From Pseudonocardia sp. DSM 110487 (GTDB lineage Bacteria; Actinomycetota; Actinomycetes; Mycobacteriales; Pseudonocardiaceae), in assembly GCF_019468565.1 (NCBI RefSeq), contig NZ_CP080521.1, forward strand, positions 9,672,001-9,736,000: a stretch of 64,000 nt of DNA, given 5' to 3'. This document shows positions 8,117-17,209 of this stretch, piece after piece. The position numbers and the translations under genes were made by a program. The first letter of the stretch is position 1; the number at the start of each line of letters is the position of its first letter. The notes under the pieces are model-generated. The model was not told where the DNA came from. It made no database searches and saw only the letters and a program-made list of their open reading frames with translations.

Positions 8117-8449
8117 ATGGCCAAGTTCGCGGTGTTCTTCAGCTACAAGCCGGAGACGTGGAACCGGATGCTGATGAAGCCCGGCGACCGGCCGGCCGCG
8201 GTGCGGGATCTGGCGGCGTCCGTCGGCGGTTCCCTCGAGACGGTGTACTACATGTTCGGTGATCGCGACGGCTTCGTCGTCCTCGACATCCCGGACACCA
8301 CCACCGCCGCGGCCGTCTCCATCGCGGTGAGCAGCACCGGGGCGTTCTCGCACCTCGAGACGCGCCAGCTCATCGCCGCGGAGGACCTGCCTGCGGTGCT
8401 GGAGAAGGCCGCGGGCGCGCGGGAGTCGTACCGACCGCCGGGCGAGTGA
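8117..8449 (+). CDS. GYD domain-containing protein
   Basis: A 110-residue protein of the small GYD family, whose function is not established. It starts MAKFAVFFSYKPETWNRMLM and contains LAASVGGSLETVYYMFGDRD followed by GFVVLDIPDTTTAAAVSIAV, the family's ferredoxin-like beta-alpha-beta pattern. ATG 8117 is preceded by GAGGAGG at a good distance. It follows the SDR gene by 72 nt on the same strand and overlaps the end of the convergent cyclase-like gene by 80 nt. Confidence 0.8.
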   Translation: MAKFAVFFSYKPETWNRMLMKPGDRPAAVRDLAASVGGSLETVYYMFGDRDGFVVLDIPDTTTAAAVSIAVSSTGAFSHLETRQLIAAEDLPAVLEKAAGARESYRPPGE

Positions 8450-9359
8450 CTCGCAGCGCGTTCAGCGTCACCATCTGGTGCGCCACGTCGCCCCAGTCCA
8501 CGGCCTCGACCAGCCCCGGCGAGCCGGGCGGTCGCCACCACGGCCGCACCGCGCGCCAGCGGCCGTCCGGGCGTTGCTTGCCGCCCACCAGGTGCCGAGC
8601 CCTGCTCGTGCGCGGATCGTCCCGGAATCCCGCCCGGTCGAGGACGACGAGAGCCTGCAGCACGTCGTAGTGCCAGTAGGGCGGGTAGTGCAGGTCGACG
8701 ACCGACCGGTGCAGCGGCCGGTCCGTGCCGGCCGCGAACACGACATCGCGCGCGAGCAGCACTTCCGCCGCCGCCGCGGCGGCCGCCCGGCTGCGTGCGT
8801 CGCCCGTGGCCGTCGCGTGCTCGTGCAGCCCCCACAGCGCGGGCAGCGTTTCGTGCACCGACGAGCGGCGCGCCCCGCGGTGCCGGTCGCAGTTCCACCC
8901 GCCGTCCGGCCACTGCCCGGCGACGAGCTGCTCGACGAGCCGGGCCACCCGCTCGTCGCCCGCCATGCCGAGCCTGCAGGCGACCGCCACCGCGTTCCCC
9001 TCCTGCGAGGCGTGCATCCGGCGGCGGCCGTCCACCACCGGGACCCCGGCGAGCCGGTCGGGCGCGGCCCAGTGGTCGAGCACGGCCCCCGCCGCCCGCA
9101 CGGCGGGGCCGTGATCGGGCGGGATGCCGAGCTCGACGAGTGACACGAGCCGCCAGTGCGCCCCGGTCCACTTGGCGTAGGGACGCCCCAGCACGGCCCG
9201 GTCCTCCAGCTCGGCGAGCAGTCCGCGCACGAGCGGGCTGCGCAGCGCGTTGGCGACCAGGGCCGGCTCGCCAAGGAGGTCGCGGCGAGCCAGCGCGCGG
9301 ATCGCGGGGTCGCCCTCCGCAGCCAGCCGCAGGGCGACCGGGTGCGGCGCGGGGGGCAC
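8370..9359 (-). CDS. Prenyltransferase/squalene-cyclase-repeat-like protein
   Basis: About 329 residues, helical, with two short blocks like the repeats of squalene cyclases and protein prenyltransferases: AGQWPDGGWNCDRH and GGKQRPDGRWR. No DXDD or DCTAE catalytic motif is seen, so it is probably a non-enzymatic or uncharacterised alpha-toroid protein. The start is unsure: GTG 9359 (VPPAPHPVALRLAAEGD) is chosen because the family-like sequence begins there; an in-frame TTG at 9413 would add 18 residues. The last 27 residues are Pro/Arg-rich and are encoded opposite the GYD gene. Confidence 0.65.
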   Translation of the reverse strand: MPPAPHPVALRLAAEGDPAIRALARRDLLGEPALVANALRSPLVRGLLAELEDRAVLGRPYAKWTGAHWRLVSLVELGIPPDHGPAVRAAGAVLDHWAAPDRLAGVPVVDGRRRMHASQEGNAVAVACRLGMAGDERVARLVEQLVAGQWPDGGWNCDRHRGARRSSVHETLPALWGLHEHATATGDARSRAAAAAAAEVLLARDVVFAAGTDRPLHRSVVDLHYPPYWHYDVLQALVVLDRAGFRDDPRTSRARHLVGGKQRPDGRWRAVRPWWRPPGSPGLVEAVDWGDVAHQMVTLNALRVTRPAVGTTPARPRPSPAPQAGPPRR

Positions 9360-9564
9360 GTGCCCATCACAGCATCTCCGGCGTGCGCGGAACCACCAGC
9401 CGAGCGACCCCAACCATCCTGCGTCCCCCGCGGTCTACTCCGTGGAACTACCGATGTGGAGGCAACGGATGAGCCACGATGATCGCAACGGAATCCGCGA
9501 CGTCCATCGGCTCGGCTAGCGTTGCGCCGCGTACGGGTGACCTTTGGGGGGAGGTGGCCGCCGT

Positions 9565-10209
9565 ATGCTCGAGTTCCTCACCGCCGCGGTGAGCTTTCCC
9601 GCGGTGCTGTTCGGCTTCATGCTTGTCGTCGTCGTGCTGTACTGGCTGCTCGTGCTGGTCGGAGCCGATCTGGATCTGCTGGACGCGGATGCGGACGCGG
9701 GCGGCGGGATGATCAACACGCTGGGCCTCGGTGGCGTTCCGCTCATGGTCGCGCTCTCGATGTGGATCACCCTGTCGTGGCTGCTGGCCATGATCGGCAC
9801 CATCGTGCTCGGCGCGATCGCGGTGCCGGGCGCCCTGGGCGTCCTCCTCGGCATCGCGGTGCTGCTCGTCGCGTTGCTGGGCGGCCTGCTCGTCACGCGG
9901 CTCGTCGTCGTCCCGATCCGCCGTGCGATACCCGGCGCCGCTGAACCCAGCCGCAGCGACTTCGTCGGCCGCACCTGCGTGATCAGGACCGGCACCGTCA
10001 GCGAGACGTTCGGCCAGGCCGAGATCACGTCGGACGACGGCTCGTCGGCGATCATCCAGGTCCGCAGGCCCGCCGCCATGGCTGGCAACGGTCCGCTGCG
10101 CGCCGGGTCGGAAGCGCTGATCTTCGAATACGACCCCGCCGAAGAGATCTTCTGGGTGGACCGCGCGCCGTCCAGCCAGCCACCAAACCCTCTGACCAAG
10201 GAAAATTGA
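9565..10209 (+). CDS. NfeD-like/YqiJ-like inner-membrane protein with OB-fold
   Basis: A 214-residue membrane protein. Three hydrophobic segments (about residues 12-35, 60-80 and 85-110) precede a soluble beta-rich domain (DFVGRTCVIRTGTVSETFGQ to about residue 190) like the OB-fold of NfeD and E. coli YqiJ. An acidic DLDLLDADADAG loop follows the first helix. The ATG at 9565 is preceded by GGGGGGAGG. The stop codon overlaps the flotillin ATG (TGATG), the arrangement known for yqiJ-yqiK and for nfeD-flotillin pairs. It probably anchors or organises the flotillin assembly. Confidence 0.85.
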   Translation: MLEFLTAAVSFPAVLFGFMLVVVVLYWLLVLVGADLDLLDADADAGGGMINTLGLGGVPLMVALSMWITLSWLLAMIGTIVLGAIAVPGALGVLLGIAVLLVALLGGLLVTRLVVVPIRRAIPGAAEPSRSDFVGRTCVIRTGTVSETFGQAEITSDDGSSAIIQVRRPAAMAGNGPLRAGSEALIFEYDPAEEIFWVDRAPSSQPPNPLTKEN

Positions 10210-12218
10210 TGGGCTCAATCGCCTTGTCCACCGGGATCGCCCTCGGCGTCGTCCTGCTGATCGCAATCGTCGTGCTGATCGCGGTCAGCCGAATGTTCAA
10301 GAAGGTAGACCAGGGCCGCGCGCTGATCGTCTCCAAGATGCGCAAGGTCGATGTCACGTTCACCAGCGCCGTCGTGCTGCCGGTGGTGCACAAGGCCGAG
10401 TTCATGGACATCTCGGTCAAGACGATCGAGATCGAGCGCACCGGTCATGACGGCCTGATCTGCCGCGACAACATCCGCGCTGACATCCGGATCACCTTCT
10501 TCGTGCGCGTGAACAAGACCGTCGAGGACGTCATCAAGGTTGCGCAGGCGATCGGCACTGAGCGGGCCAGCGACCAGGCGACGATGCAGGCCCTGTTCGC
10601 CGCCAAGTTCTCCGAGGGTTTGAAGACGGTCGGCAAGCACCTCGACTTCGTCGACCTATACACGAAGCGCGACGAGTTCCGGGACCGGATCATCCAGGTC
10701 ATCGGCACCGACCTGAACGGCTACAGCCTGGAAGACGCCGCGATCGACTACCTCGAGCAGACCCCGATGGAAGCGCTCGACACGAACAACATCCTCGACG
10801 CGCAGGGCATCCGGAAGATCACCGAGCTGACCGCGGTCGAGCACATCCGAACGAACGAGTACAAGCGCAACGAGGAGAAGGAGATCACCCGGCAGAACGT
10901 CGAGGCCCGGGAGGCGATCCTGGAGCTCGAGCGTCAGCAGGCCGACGCCGAGTCGAAGCAGCACCGCGAGATCGCGACGATGCGGGCGCGCGAGGAGGCC
11001 GAGACGCAGCGGGTGCAGGCCGAGGAACGCCTCAAGGCGCAGTCGGCGCACCTGCGCACCGATGAGTCGCTCGGCGTGCAGCAGCAGAACCAGGAGCGGG
11101 AGATCGCGGTCGCGCAGAAGAACCGGGAACGCGTGATCGCGATCGAGAGCGAGCGGATCGAGAAGGACCGGCTGCTCGAGGTGGTCGGCCGCGACCGCGA
11201 GGTGGAGCTCGCGCAGATCGCCAAGGTCAAGGAGGTCGAGGTCGGGCGCCGGGCCGTCGCGGAGGTGGTGCGCGAACGCGTCGCGGTCGACAAGACCGTC
11301 GCCGAGCAGGAGGAGAGCATCAACCGGCTGCGAGCGGTCGAGGAGGCCGAACGCGAGCGCCAGGCGACGGTCATCCGGGCGGAGGCCGAGGCGCAGCAGA
11401 ACCTGGTCAAGGACATCAAGGCGGCCGAGGCGGCCGAGGCGGCGGCCAAGCACAGGGCGAGGGAGCAGCTCACGCTGGCCGAGGCCGAGCAGCAGGCGGC
11501 CGACCTGCAGGCGAGGGCCAAGATCCGGCTCGCGGAAGGCACCCAGGCCGAGGCGGCCGCGGCCGGGTTGGCCGAGGTCCAGGTCAACGAGCGGGGCGCG
11601 GAGGCCATCGAAAAGGTCGGGCGCGCCGAGGCGCTGGTCGAGCGCGAGAAGGCCACGGTGGCGGCGGACGCGCTGAAGTTCAAGCTGCAGGCCGAGGCGG
11701 AAGGCCTGACGGACAAGGCCGCAGCGATGGCGGCGCTGGACGAGGCGTCACGCGATCACGAGGAGTTCCGGCTCCGGTTGGAGTCCGACAAGGAGATCGC
11801 GCTGGCCAAGGTCGACGTGCACCGGCAGATCGCCGAGGCGCAGGCGGCCGTCCTGTCGAAGGGACTGGAGAGCGCCGACATCGACATCGTCGGCGGCGAC
11901 AGCATCTTCCTCGACAAGCTGATGTCATCGATCGCGCTCGGCAAGGGCATCGACGCGGTGGTGGACAGCTCCGAGGTCACCCAGGCCCTCGCGGGCAGGT
12001 GGCTGAACGGCGACGGGAACGTCATCGAGGACGTCAGCAGGCTGCTGACCGCGGCCGGCAGCGAGGACGTGAAGAACCTGACCCTGTCTGCGTTCCTGCT
12101 CAAGATGATCAACCAGGGTGGCCCCGACTCGGCGAAGGCCCAGCAACTGCACGCCCTCGCACACCAGCTCGGCCTCGCCGACGCGCCCGTCGCGAGCCTG
12201 CCGACGTCGGTGAAATGA
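10209..12218 (+). CDS. Flotillin (SPFH/band 7) family protein
   Basis: A 669-residue membrane scaffold protein, larger than E. coli YqiK (about 550). Order: N-terminal hydrophobic helix (about 5-27), SPFH domain (about 28-200, starting MFKKVDQGRALIVSKMRKVD), an Ala/Glu/Arg-rich coiled coil (about 215-550, with KNRERVIAIESERIEKDR and many heptads) and a C-terminal domain (IDIVGGDSIFLDKLMSSIA, about 560-669). Flotillins form large membrane-bound cages. AAGGAAAAT lies before the ATG. It is coupled to the NfeD-like gene by a 1-base overlap and to the giant ATPase by ATGA, so the three products are likely made together. Confidence 0.93.
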   Translation: MGSIALSTGIALGVVLLIAIVVLIAVSRMFKKVDQGRALIVSKMRKVDVTFTSAVVLPVVHKAEFMDISVKTIEIERTGHDGLICRDNIRADIRITFFVRVNKTVEDVIKVAQAIGTERASDQATMQALFAAKFSEGLKTVGKHLDFVDLYTKRDEFRDRIIQVIGTDLNGYSLEDAAIDYLEQTPMEALDTNNILDAQGIRKITELTAVEHIRTNEYKRNEEKEITRQNVEAREAILELERQQADAESKQHREIATMRAREEAETQRVQAEERLKAQSAHLRTDESLGVQQQNQEREIAVAQKNRERVIAIESERIEKDRLLEVVGRDREVELAQIAKVKEVEVGRRAVAEVVRERVAVDKTVAEQEESINRLRAVEEAERERQATVIRAEAEAQQNLVKDIKAAEAAEAAAKHRAREQLTLAEAEQQAADLQARAKIRLAEGTQAEAAAAGLAEVQVNERGAEAIEKVGRAEALVEREKATVAADALKFKLQAEAEGLTDKAAAMAALDEASRDHEEFRLRLESDKEIALAKVDVHRQIAEAQAAVLSKGLESADIDIVGGDSIFLDKLMSSIALGKGIDAVVDSSEVTQALAGRWLNGDGNVIEDVSRLLTAAGSEDVKNLTLSAFLLKMINQGGPDSAKAQQLHALAHQLGLADAPVASLPTSVK

Positions 12219-15200
12219 CCGTCGACGTCGCCGAGCAGGACGCGGCCGAGGCGGGCGGGCAGACCGGACTCGACGGGGGCACTTACGAGCTGCTGCGCGC
12301 CCGGCTGGCCGAGCACGCCGCGGAGCTGGCCCGCCGGGCCGGCGCGCTGAACGAACGTCGCATCGAGGCGTTCGGCGCCGCGGCGCTCGAGCTGCTCGGC
12401 ACCGAACGCATCCGGACCGAGAACAACTGCGTGCCGCGCGACATCGTGTCCGTTGGCGGGCACATGTTGTTCGGCTACAACGTCTTCATCGGGCTCAAGC
12501 CGGAGACGGTCGTCGACGACGTGTTCTCGCTCCACACGTTCTCCCGGGACGGTTCGGCGTTCCGCTTCGACGGCGCCGCGGACGCACTGCCGGAGCTGCT
12601 TCGCGACCCGCGGTTCCAGCGCGACTTCACCGAGCTGTACCGGTACTACAGGGACACGCGCCTGCTGCAGCTGCGCCGGGTCGAGGGCAAGTTGCTCGCG
12701 GTGTTCCAGACCGGCGGGCGTACCGACGACATCAAGGTGCTGCGCTGGAAGGTCGCCACCGACGGCGCCGTGTCCTACGTCGACAACCGCGGTGAACGGG
12801 ACCACGTGTTCCCGCCTTCGCACGACTTCACCTGGACCGAGGCCACCCGAGACGACCAGGTGCTCGGCAGGCACCCGCACCTGTCGATCCTGGGCCAGGT
12901 GTTCGTCGAGACGCTCGGCGGCACGCTGACGATCAAGATCGAGAACAACACCGAGAGCGGGGAGGGGATCTACTCAGAGCCGGTCGACGAGCCGCTGCAG
13001 AGCCTTGCCGACGCCGACGTGGCGTACGCCCAGGTGGGGCCGATGATCCTGCTGCGCATCCGGCCGTACAACGAGCAGCGGTACCGGTACCTGGTGTTCA
13101 ACACCCGCACCAAGCAGGTCGTCCGCGCCGACGCCATCGGACAGGCGTGCCAGCGCCTCCCCGAGGACCAGGGACTGATCTTCCCCGGTGGGTACTACCT
13201 GGCCACGGGCGTCAGCAAGACGTTCGACACCGCGGTCGACGACCTCGAGTTCGAGCGCGTGATCCGCTCGCCAAACGGGGAGGACGTGCTGTACGTCTTC
13301 CACGCCCGCGCCGACGGCTTCTCGCTGCTGCTGCCGTACAACGTGATCCGCAAGGAGGTCTCCACCCCGCTTCCGTGCCACGGCTACTCGCTGTTCGACG
13401 ACGGCACGATGGTGGTGTTCCGTGCCGTGTCGGACGAGCCGACGCGGGTCCACGCGATGCAGGTGTGGCAGACGCCGTACCAGTCCGACGTGTACGCCGC
13501 CGCGCAGCCTGCCGGGTCGGGCCCGTTCGCGCGGATCGGCAACGCCGACCTGGTGCGCGGCATCTCGGACTCCCTGTCGGTGTCGGGCATGATCGACGAG
13601 ATGGCCCCGGCGACGGCGGTGTTCGAGGCGCTGATCGCCACCTGCCAGCGGGTCTTCGACGCCTACCACTGGCTCGGCGAGCAGGACCTCGGCGACCTGC
13701 GGACGCCCCTCGCCAACCTGCAGAACACCGCAGAGCAGGTCCTGGACGAGTTCGAGAAGGTCACCGAGCTCACCGCGCAGGCCACGGCGGCGGTGGACGA
13801 GTCGGCCGAGCGGATCGGCACCCTCGTCCGGTCGAGCCGTGGCCTCACGCCGCGCAGCGCCGACGGCTGGGTGACGCTGCTGGCCGACCTGCGCAAGGCG
13901 CAAGGGCACCTGGTCACCGTTCGCGAGATGCGCTACGCCGATCAGGCACGCATCGACGCCCTCGACGCCGAGCTCGATCAGGCTCTCGACGATGCCGGGA
14001 AGCGCGCCGTCCAGTTCCTCAGCGGCGAGAACGCGTTCGACACCTACCGCGCCGATGTCGACAAGCTGATCGCGGCCGCCGGCGAGATCGCGACCGTCGC
14101 GGAGGCCGAACCGATCCGCGAGCGGCTGGCCGCCCAGACCGACGGCCTGCAGATCGTCACCGACATCGTCGGCTCGCTCGGCATCGCCGATGCCACCGTC
14201 CGGACGGCGATCCTCGAGCGGATCGGTGAGGTGCTCGGCGGCGTCAACCGGGCCCGCGCCACCGTCGAAGGCAGGCGCAGCGAGCTGCTCGCCCGTGAGG
14301 GACGGGCCGAGTTCGCCGCCGAGTTCGCGCTGCTCGGGCAGGCCATCACCGGTGCGATCGCCGCGGCGGACACCCCCGACGCGTGCGATGAGCAGCTCGG
14401 GCGACTGTTGCTGCAGGTGGAGAACCTGGAGTCGCGGTTCGGCGAGTTCAACGACTTCCTCACCGAGCTGGGCGCCAAGCGGGAGGACGTCTACGAGGCG
14501 TTCTCGTCCCGCAAGCAGGCGCTGCTGGACGAGCGCGCCCGGCGTGCGGACCGGCTCGTGGAGTCGGCCGACCGGATCCTGTCCAGCGTCCGGCGCCGGG
14601 TGGCCACCCTGGGCTCCCTCGACGAGGTCAACACCTACTTCGCATCGGACCCGATGGTCGGCAAAATGCGCAGCGTTGCCGAGGAGCTGCGCGGCATCGG
14701 CGACCAGGTCCGCGCGGAGGAGCTGCAGGGCCGGATCAAGGCGGCCCGCCAGGAGGCGGCACGCGCCCTGCGCGACCGGCTGGACCTCTACGGCGACGAC
14801 GGCGAGACGATCCGCCTCGGCAAGCACACGTTCGCGGTGAACACCCAGGCCATCGACCTCACCCTTGTGCCGCACGACGGCGCGATGGCGTTCACCGTCA
14901 CCGGCACGGACTTCCGCGCTCCGGTCCGGGACGAGGCGTTCACCCGGACCCGGCCGTACTGGGACCAGTTGCTGGTGTCCGAGACGGCGGAGGTCTACCG
15001 CGGGGAGTTCCTGGCAACCTCGATACTGGCGGCGGCCGAGGGCAACGGTGGGCTGGACGCGCTGCACGAGGCCGCCGTGACCGACGGCGGGCTGCTTGCC
15101 GTCGTCCGGCGGGCAGCCGAGACCCGCTACGACGAGGGCTACGAGCGCGGGGTGCACGACCACGACGCGGCGGCGATCCTCGACGCGCTCCTGCGGCTGC

Positions 15201-17191
15201 ACGCCGGCGCTGGACTGCTGCGGTACCCGCCCGCCGAGCGCGCTGCTGCGCAGCTGTTCTGGGCGTTCGGCGCCGCCGACCCCGCGCGGAAGCACTGGAC
15301 CATCCGGGCGAGCTCCCTCGCAAGGGCACGGGCCGCGTTCGGCGGGTCGGCCGCGATCGACACGATGCGTTCTGAGCTCGCCGAGGCCGTGCGCGGCTTC
15401 ATCGCGCCGCTGGCGAGCGCGGATCCCCCGGCACCGTCAGTTCGCTCCGACGAGCTCCGCTCAGTCGCGGGCGAGTACCTGTTCGAGGAGCTGGCCACCG
15501 GGAACCCGCAGTTCGTCACCGCGGCGGGAGCCCGCACGCTGCTGGAACGCTTCCACCGCGCGCTCGGTGGCGTCGACGCCGAGTCCCGGCGGCGCTACGA
15601 CGAGGACGTCCGTGCGCTGGCCGGGGACCTGCCCGCGCAGTACCAGCTCGTCCACGCCTGGCTGTCGGCTTTCGTCGCCACCGCCGACGACGAGCTGGGC
15701 CCCGACCTGCCCGAGGCCGTCGCGCTCGAGCTGTGCGGCAGCGGCCTCGCGCGTCAGGACTCGTCGGCGGCCGTGTTCGCCGCCGTCGACGATCTGCTCG
15801 GCACCCATCCGCGCATCCGGCATCGGCGGCTCGAGTTCCGGTTGGACGAACTGCTGATCCGATGCAGGCTGTACCGCGACGAGCGGGTTCCCGGCTTCCG
15901 GTCCTACCAGCGGCAGCGACACGCCCTCGTCGAAGCGGAGCGGGCCCGGCTGCGCCTGTCGGAGTACCAACCGAAGGTGATGAGCGGGTTCGTCCGCAAC
16001 CACCTGCTCGACGAGGTCTACCTGCCGTTGATCGGCGACAACCTGGCCCGGCAGCTCGGTGCCGCAGGCGACGCGAAGCGCACCGACCACTCGGGCCTGC
16101 TGCTGCTCATCTCACCCCCCGGCTACGGCAAGACGACGCTCATGGAGTACGTCGCGAACCGGCTCGGGCTGGTGTTCGTCAAGGTCAACGGTCCCGCGCT
16201 GGGACACGTGGTCACCTCGGTCGACCCGGGTGAGGCCCCGAACGCCACGGCGCGCCAGGAGGTCGAGAAGATCAACTTTGCGCTGGAGATGGGCAGCAAC
16301 GTGCTGCTCTACCTCGACGACATCCAGCACACGTCCCCCGAGCTGCTGCAGAAGTTCATCTCGCTGTGCGACGCGCAGCGCCGGATGGAGGGGGTCTGGG
16401 GCGGCAGCACCCGCACGTACGACCTGCGCGGCAAGCGGTTCGCGGTGTGCATGGCCGGCAACCCGTACACCGAGGAGGGCAAGCGGTTCCGGGTGCCGGA
16501 CATGCTCGCGAACCGCGCCGACGTGTGGAACCTCGGTGACGTCCTCTCCGGAAGGGACGAACTGTTCGCGCTGAGCTACATCGAGAACGCGCTGACGTCC
16601 AACCCGGTGCTGACCCCGCTGTCCACGAGGGACAGGTCGGACGTCCGGCTGCTGGTCCGGCTCGCCCGCGGCGACGACGGCGTCCGGCCCGACCAGCTCA
16701 CCCACTCCTACTCGGCGGCCGAGCTCGACGAGGTGCTGTCCGTACTGCGCAAGGTGCTGCGCGTGCAGCAGGTGGTGCTGACGAACAACAAGGCCTACAT
16801 CGCGTCGGCGGCCACGGCGGACGCGAGCCGGACCGAGCCGCCGTTCCTGCTGCAGGGGTCCTACCGGAACATGAACAAGCTGACGGAGCGGATCGTGCCA
16901 GTGATGAACGACGCCGAGCTCGAGGCGCTGATCGACGATCACTACGTCGGCGAGGCGCAGACGTTGACGTCCGGGGCCGAGGCGAACCTGCTCAAGCTCG
17001 CCGAGCTGCGCGGACGGCTGACCGCGGAGCAGGCGGAACGGTGGGCCGACGTGAAGCGGGCGTACCTGAGGGAGCAGGCACTCGGCGGCGCCGACGACGA
17101 CCCGATGGCGCGAGCGGTCGGCGCGGTCGGCCTGCTCGCAGACCGGGTGGGCGAGATCCGAACGGCGATCGAGCGGAACGGCGAGCCCTGA
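12215..17191 (+). CDS. Giant AAA+ ATPase of the so-called DNA repair ATPase (DUF3686-like) family
   Basis: A 1658-residue cytoplasmic protein. The N-terminal half is beta-rich (NNCVPRDIVSVGGHMLFGYN onward, to about residue 480) and is followed by long helical, coiled-coil-prone sequence (about 500-850) and a helical region. The AAA domain is C-terminal: Walker A PPGYGKTT with Lys1306, Walker B LLYLDD at 1364-1369, then CMAGNPYTEEGKRF and the sensor region ANRADVWNLGDVLSG, which resembles MoxR-type ATPases. Similar giant proteins are annotated DNA repair ATPases (recalled from memory), but direct evidence for repair is thin. The ATG overlaps the flotillin stop. I infer it works at the membrane with the flotillin cage. 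Confidence 0.88.
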   Translation: MTVDVAEQDAAEAGGQTGLDGGTYELLRARLAEHAAELARRAGALNERRIEAFGAAALELLGTERIRTENNCVPRDIVSVGGHMLFGYNVFIGLKPETVVDDVFSLHTFSRDGSAFRFDGAADALPELLRDPRFQRDFTELYRYYRDTRLLQLRRVEGKLLAVFQTGGRTDDIKVLRWKVATDGAVSYVDNRGERDHVFPPSHDFTWTEATRDDQVLGRHPHLSILGQVFVETLGGTLTIKIENNTESGEGIYSEPVDEPLQSLADADVAYAQVGPMILLRIRPYNEQRYRYLVFNTRTKQVVRADAIGQACQRLPEDQGLIFPGGYYLATGVSKTFDTAVDDLEFERVIRSPNGEDVLYVFHARADGFSLLLPYNVIRKEVSTPLPCHGYSLFDDGTMVVFRAVSDEPTRVHAMQVWQTPYQSDVYAAAQPAGSGPFARIGNADLVRGISDSLSVSGMIDEMAPATAVFEALIATCQRVFDAYHWLGEQDLGDLRTPLANLQNTAEQVLDEFEKVTELTAQATAAVDESAERIGTLVRSSRGLTPRSADGWVTLLADLRKAQGHLVTVREMRYADQARIDALDAELDQALDDAGKRAVQFLSGENAFDTYRADVDKLIAAAGEIATVAEAEPIRERLAAQTDGLQIVTDIVGSLGIADATVRTAILERIGEVLGGVNRARATVEGRRSELLAREGRAEFAAEFALLGQAITGAIAAADTPDACDEQLGRLLLQVENLESRFGEFNDFLTELGAKREDVYEAFSSRKQALLDERARRADRLVESADRILSSVRRRVATLGSLDEVNTYFASDPMVGKMRSVAEELRGIGDQVRAEELQGRIKAARQEAARALRDRLDLYGDDGETIRLGKHTFAVNTQAIDLTLVPHDGAMAFTVTGTDFRAPVRDEAFTRTRPYWDQLLVSETAEVYRGEFLATSILAAAEGNGGLDALHEAAVTDGGLLAVVRRAAETRYDEGYERGVHDHDAAAILDALLRLHAGAGLLRYPPAERAAAQLFWAFGAADPARKHWTIRASSLARARAAFGGSAAIDTMRSELAEAVRGFIAPLASADPPAPSVRSDELRSVAGEYLFEELATGNPQFVTAAGARTLLERFHRALGGVDAESRRRYDEDVRALAGDLPAQYQLVHAWLSAFVATADDELGPDLPEAVALELCGSGLARQDSSAAVFAAVDDLLGTHPRIRHRRLEFRLDELLIRCRLYRDERVPGFRSYQRQRHALVEAERARLRLSEYQPKVMSGFVRNHLLDEVYLPLIGDNLARQLGAAGDAKRTDHSGLLLLISPPGYGKTTLMEYVANRLGLVFVKVNGPALGHVVTSVDPGEAPNATARQEVEKINFALEMGSNVLLYLDDIQHTSPELLQKFISLCDAQRRMEGVWGGSTRTYDLRGKRFAVCMAGNPYTEEGKRFRVPDMLANRADVWNLGDVLSGRDELFALSYIENALTSNPVLTPLSTRDRSDVRLLVRLARGDDGVRPDQLTHSYSAAELDEVLSVLRKVLRVQQVVLTNNKAYIASAATADASRTEPPFLLQGSYRNMNKLTERIVPVMNDAELEALIDDHYVGEAQTLTSGAEANLLKLAELRGRLTAEQAERWADVKRAYLREQALGGADDDPMARAVGAVGLLADRVGEIRTAIERNGEP

Positions 17192-17209
17192 TCGCACAGC
17201 GACAGCTGC

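Noticed and set aside
12974..15295. 773-codon minus-strand frame inside the giant ATPase gene
   Set aside because: Composition is that of a GC-rich antisense frame, no ribosome site, no motifs; the sense frame has strong domain evidence.
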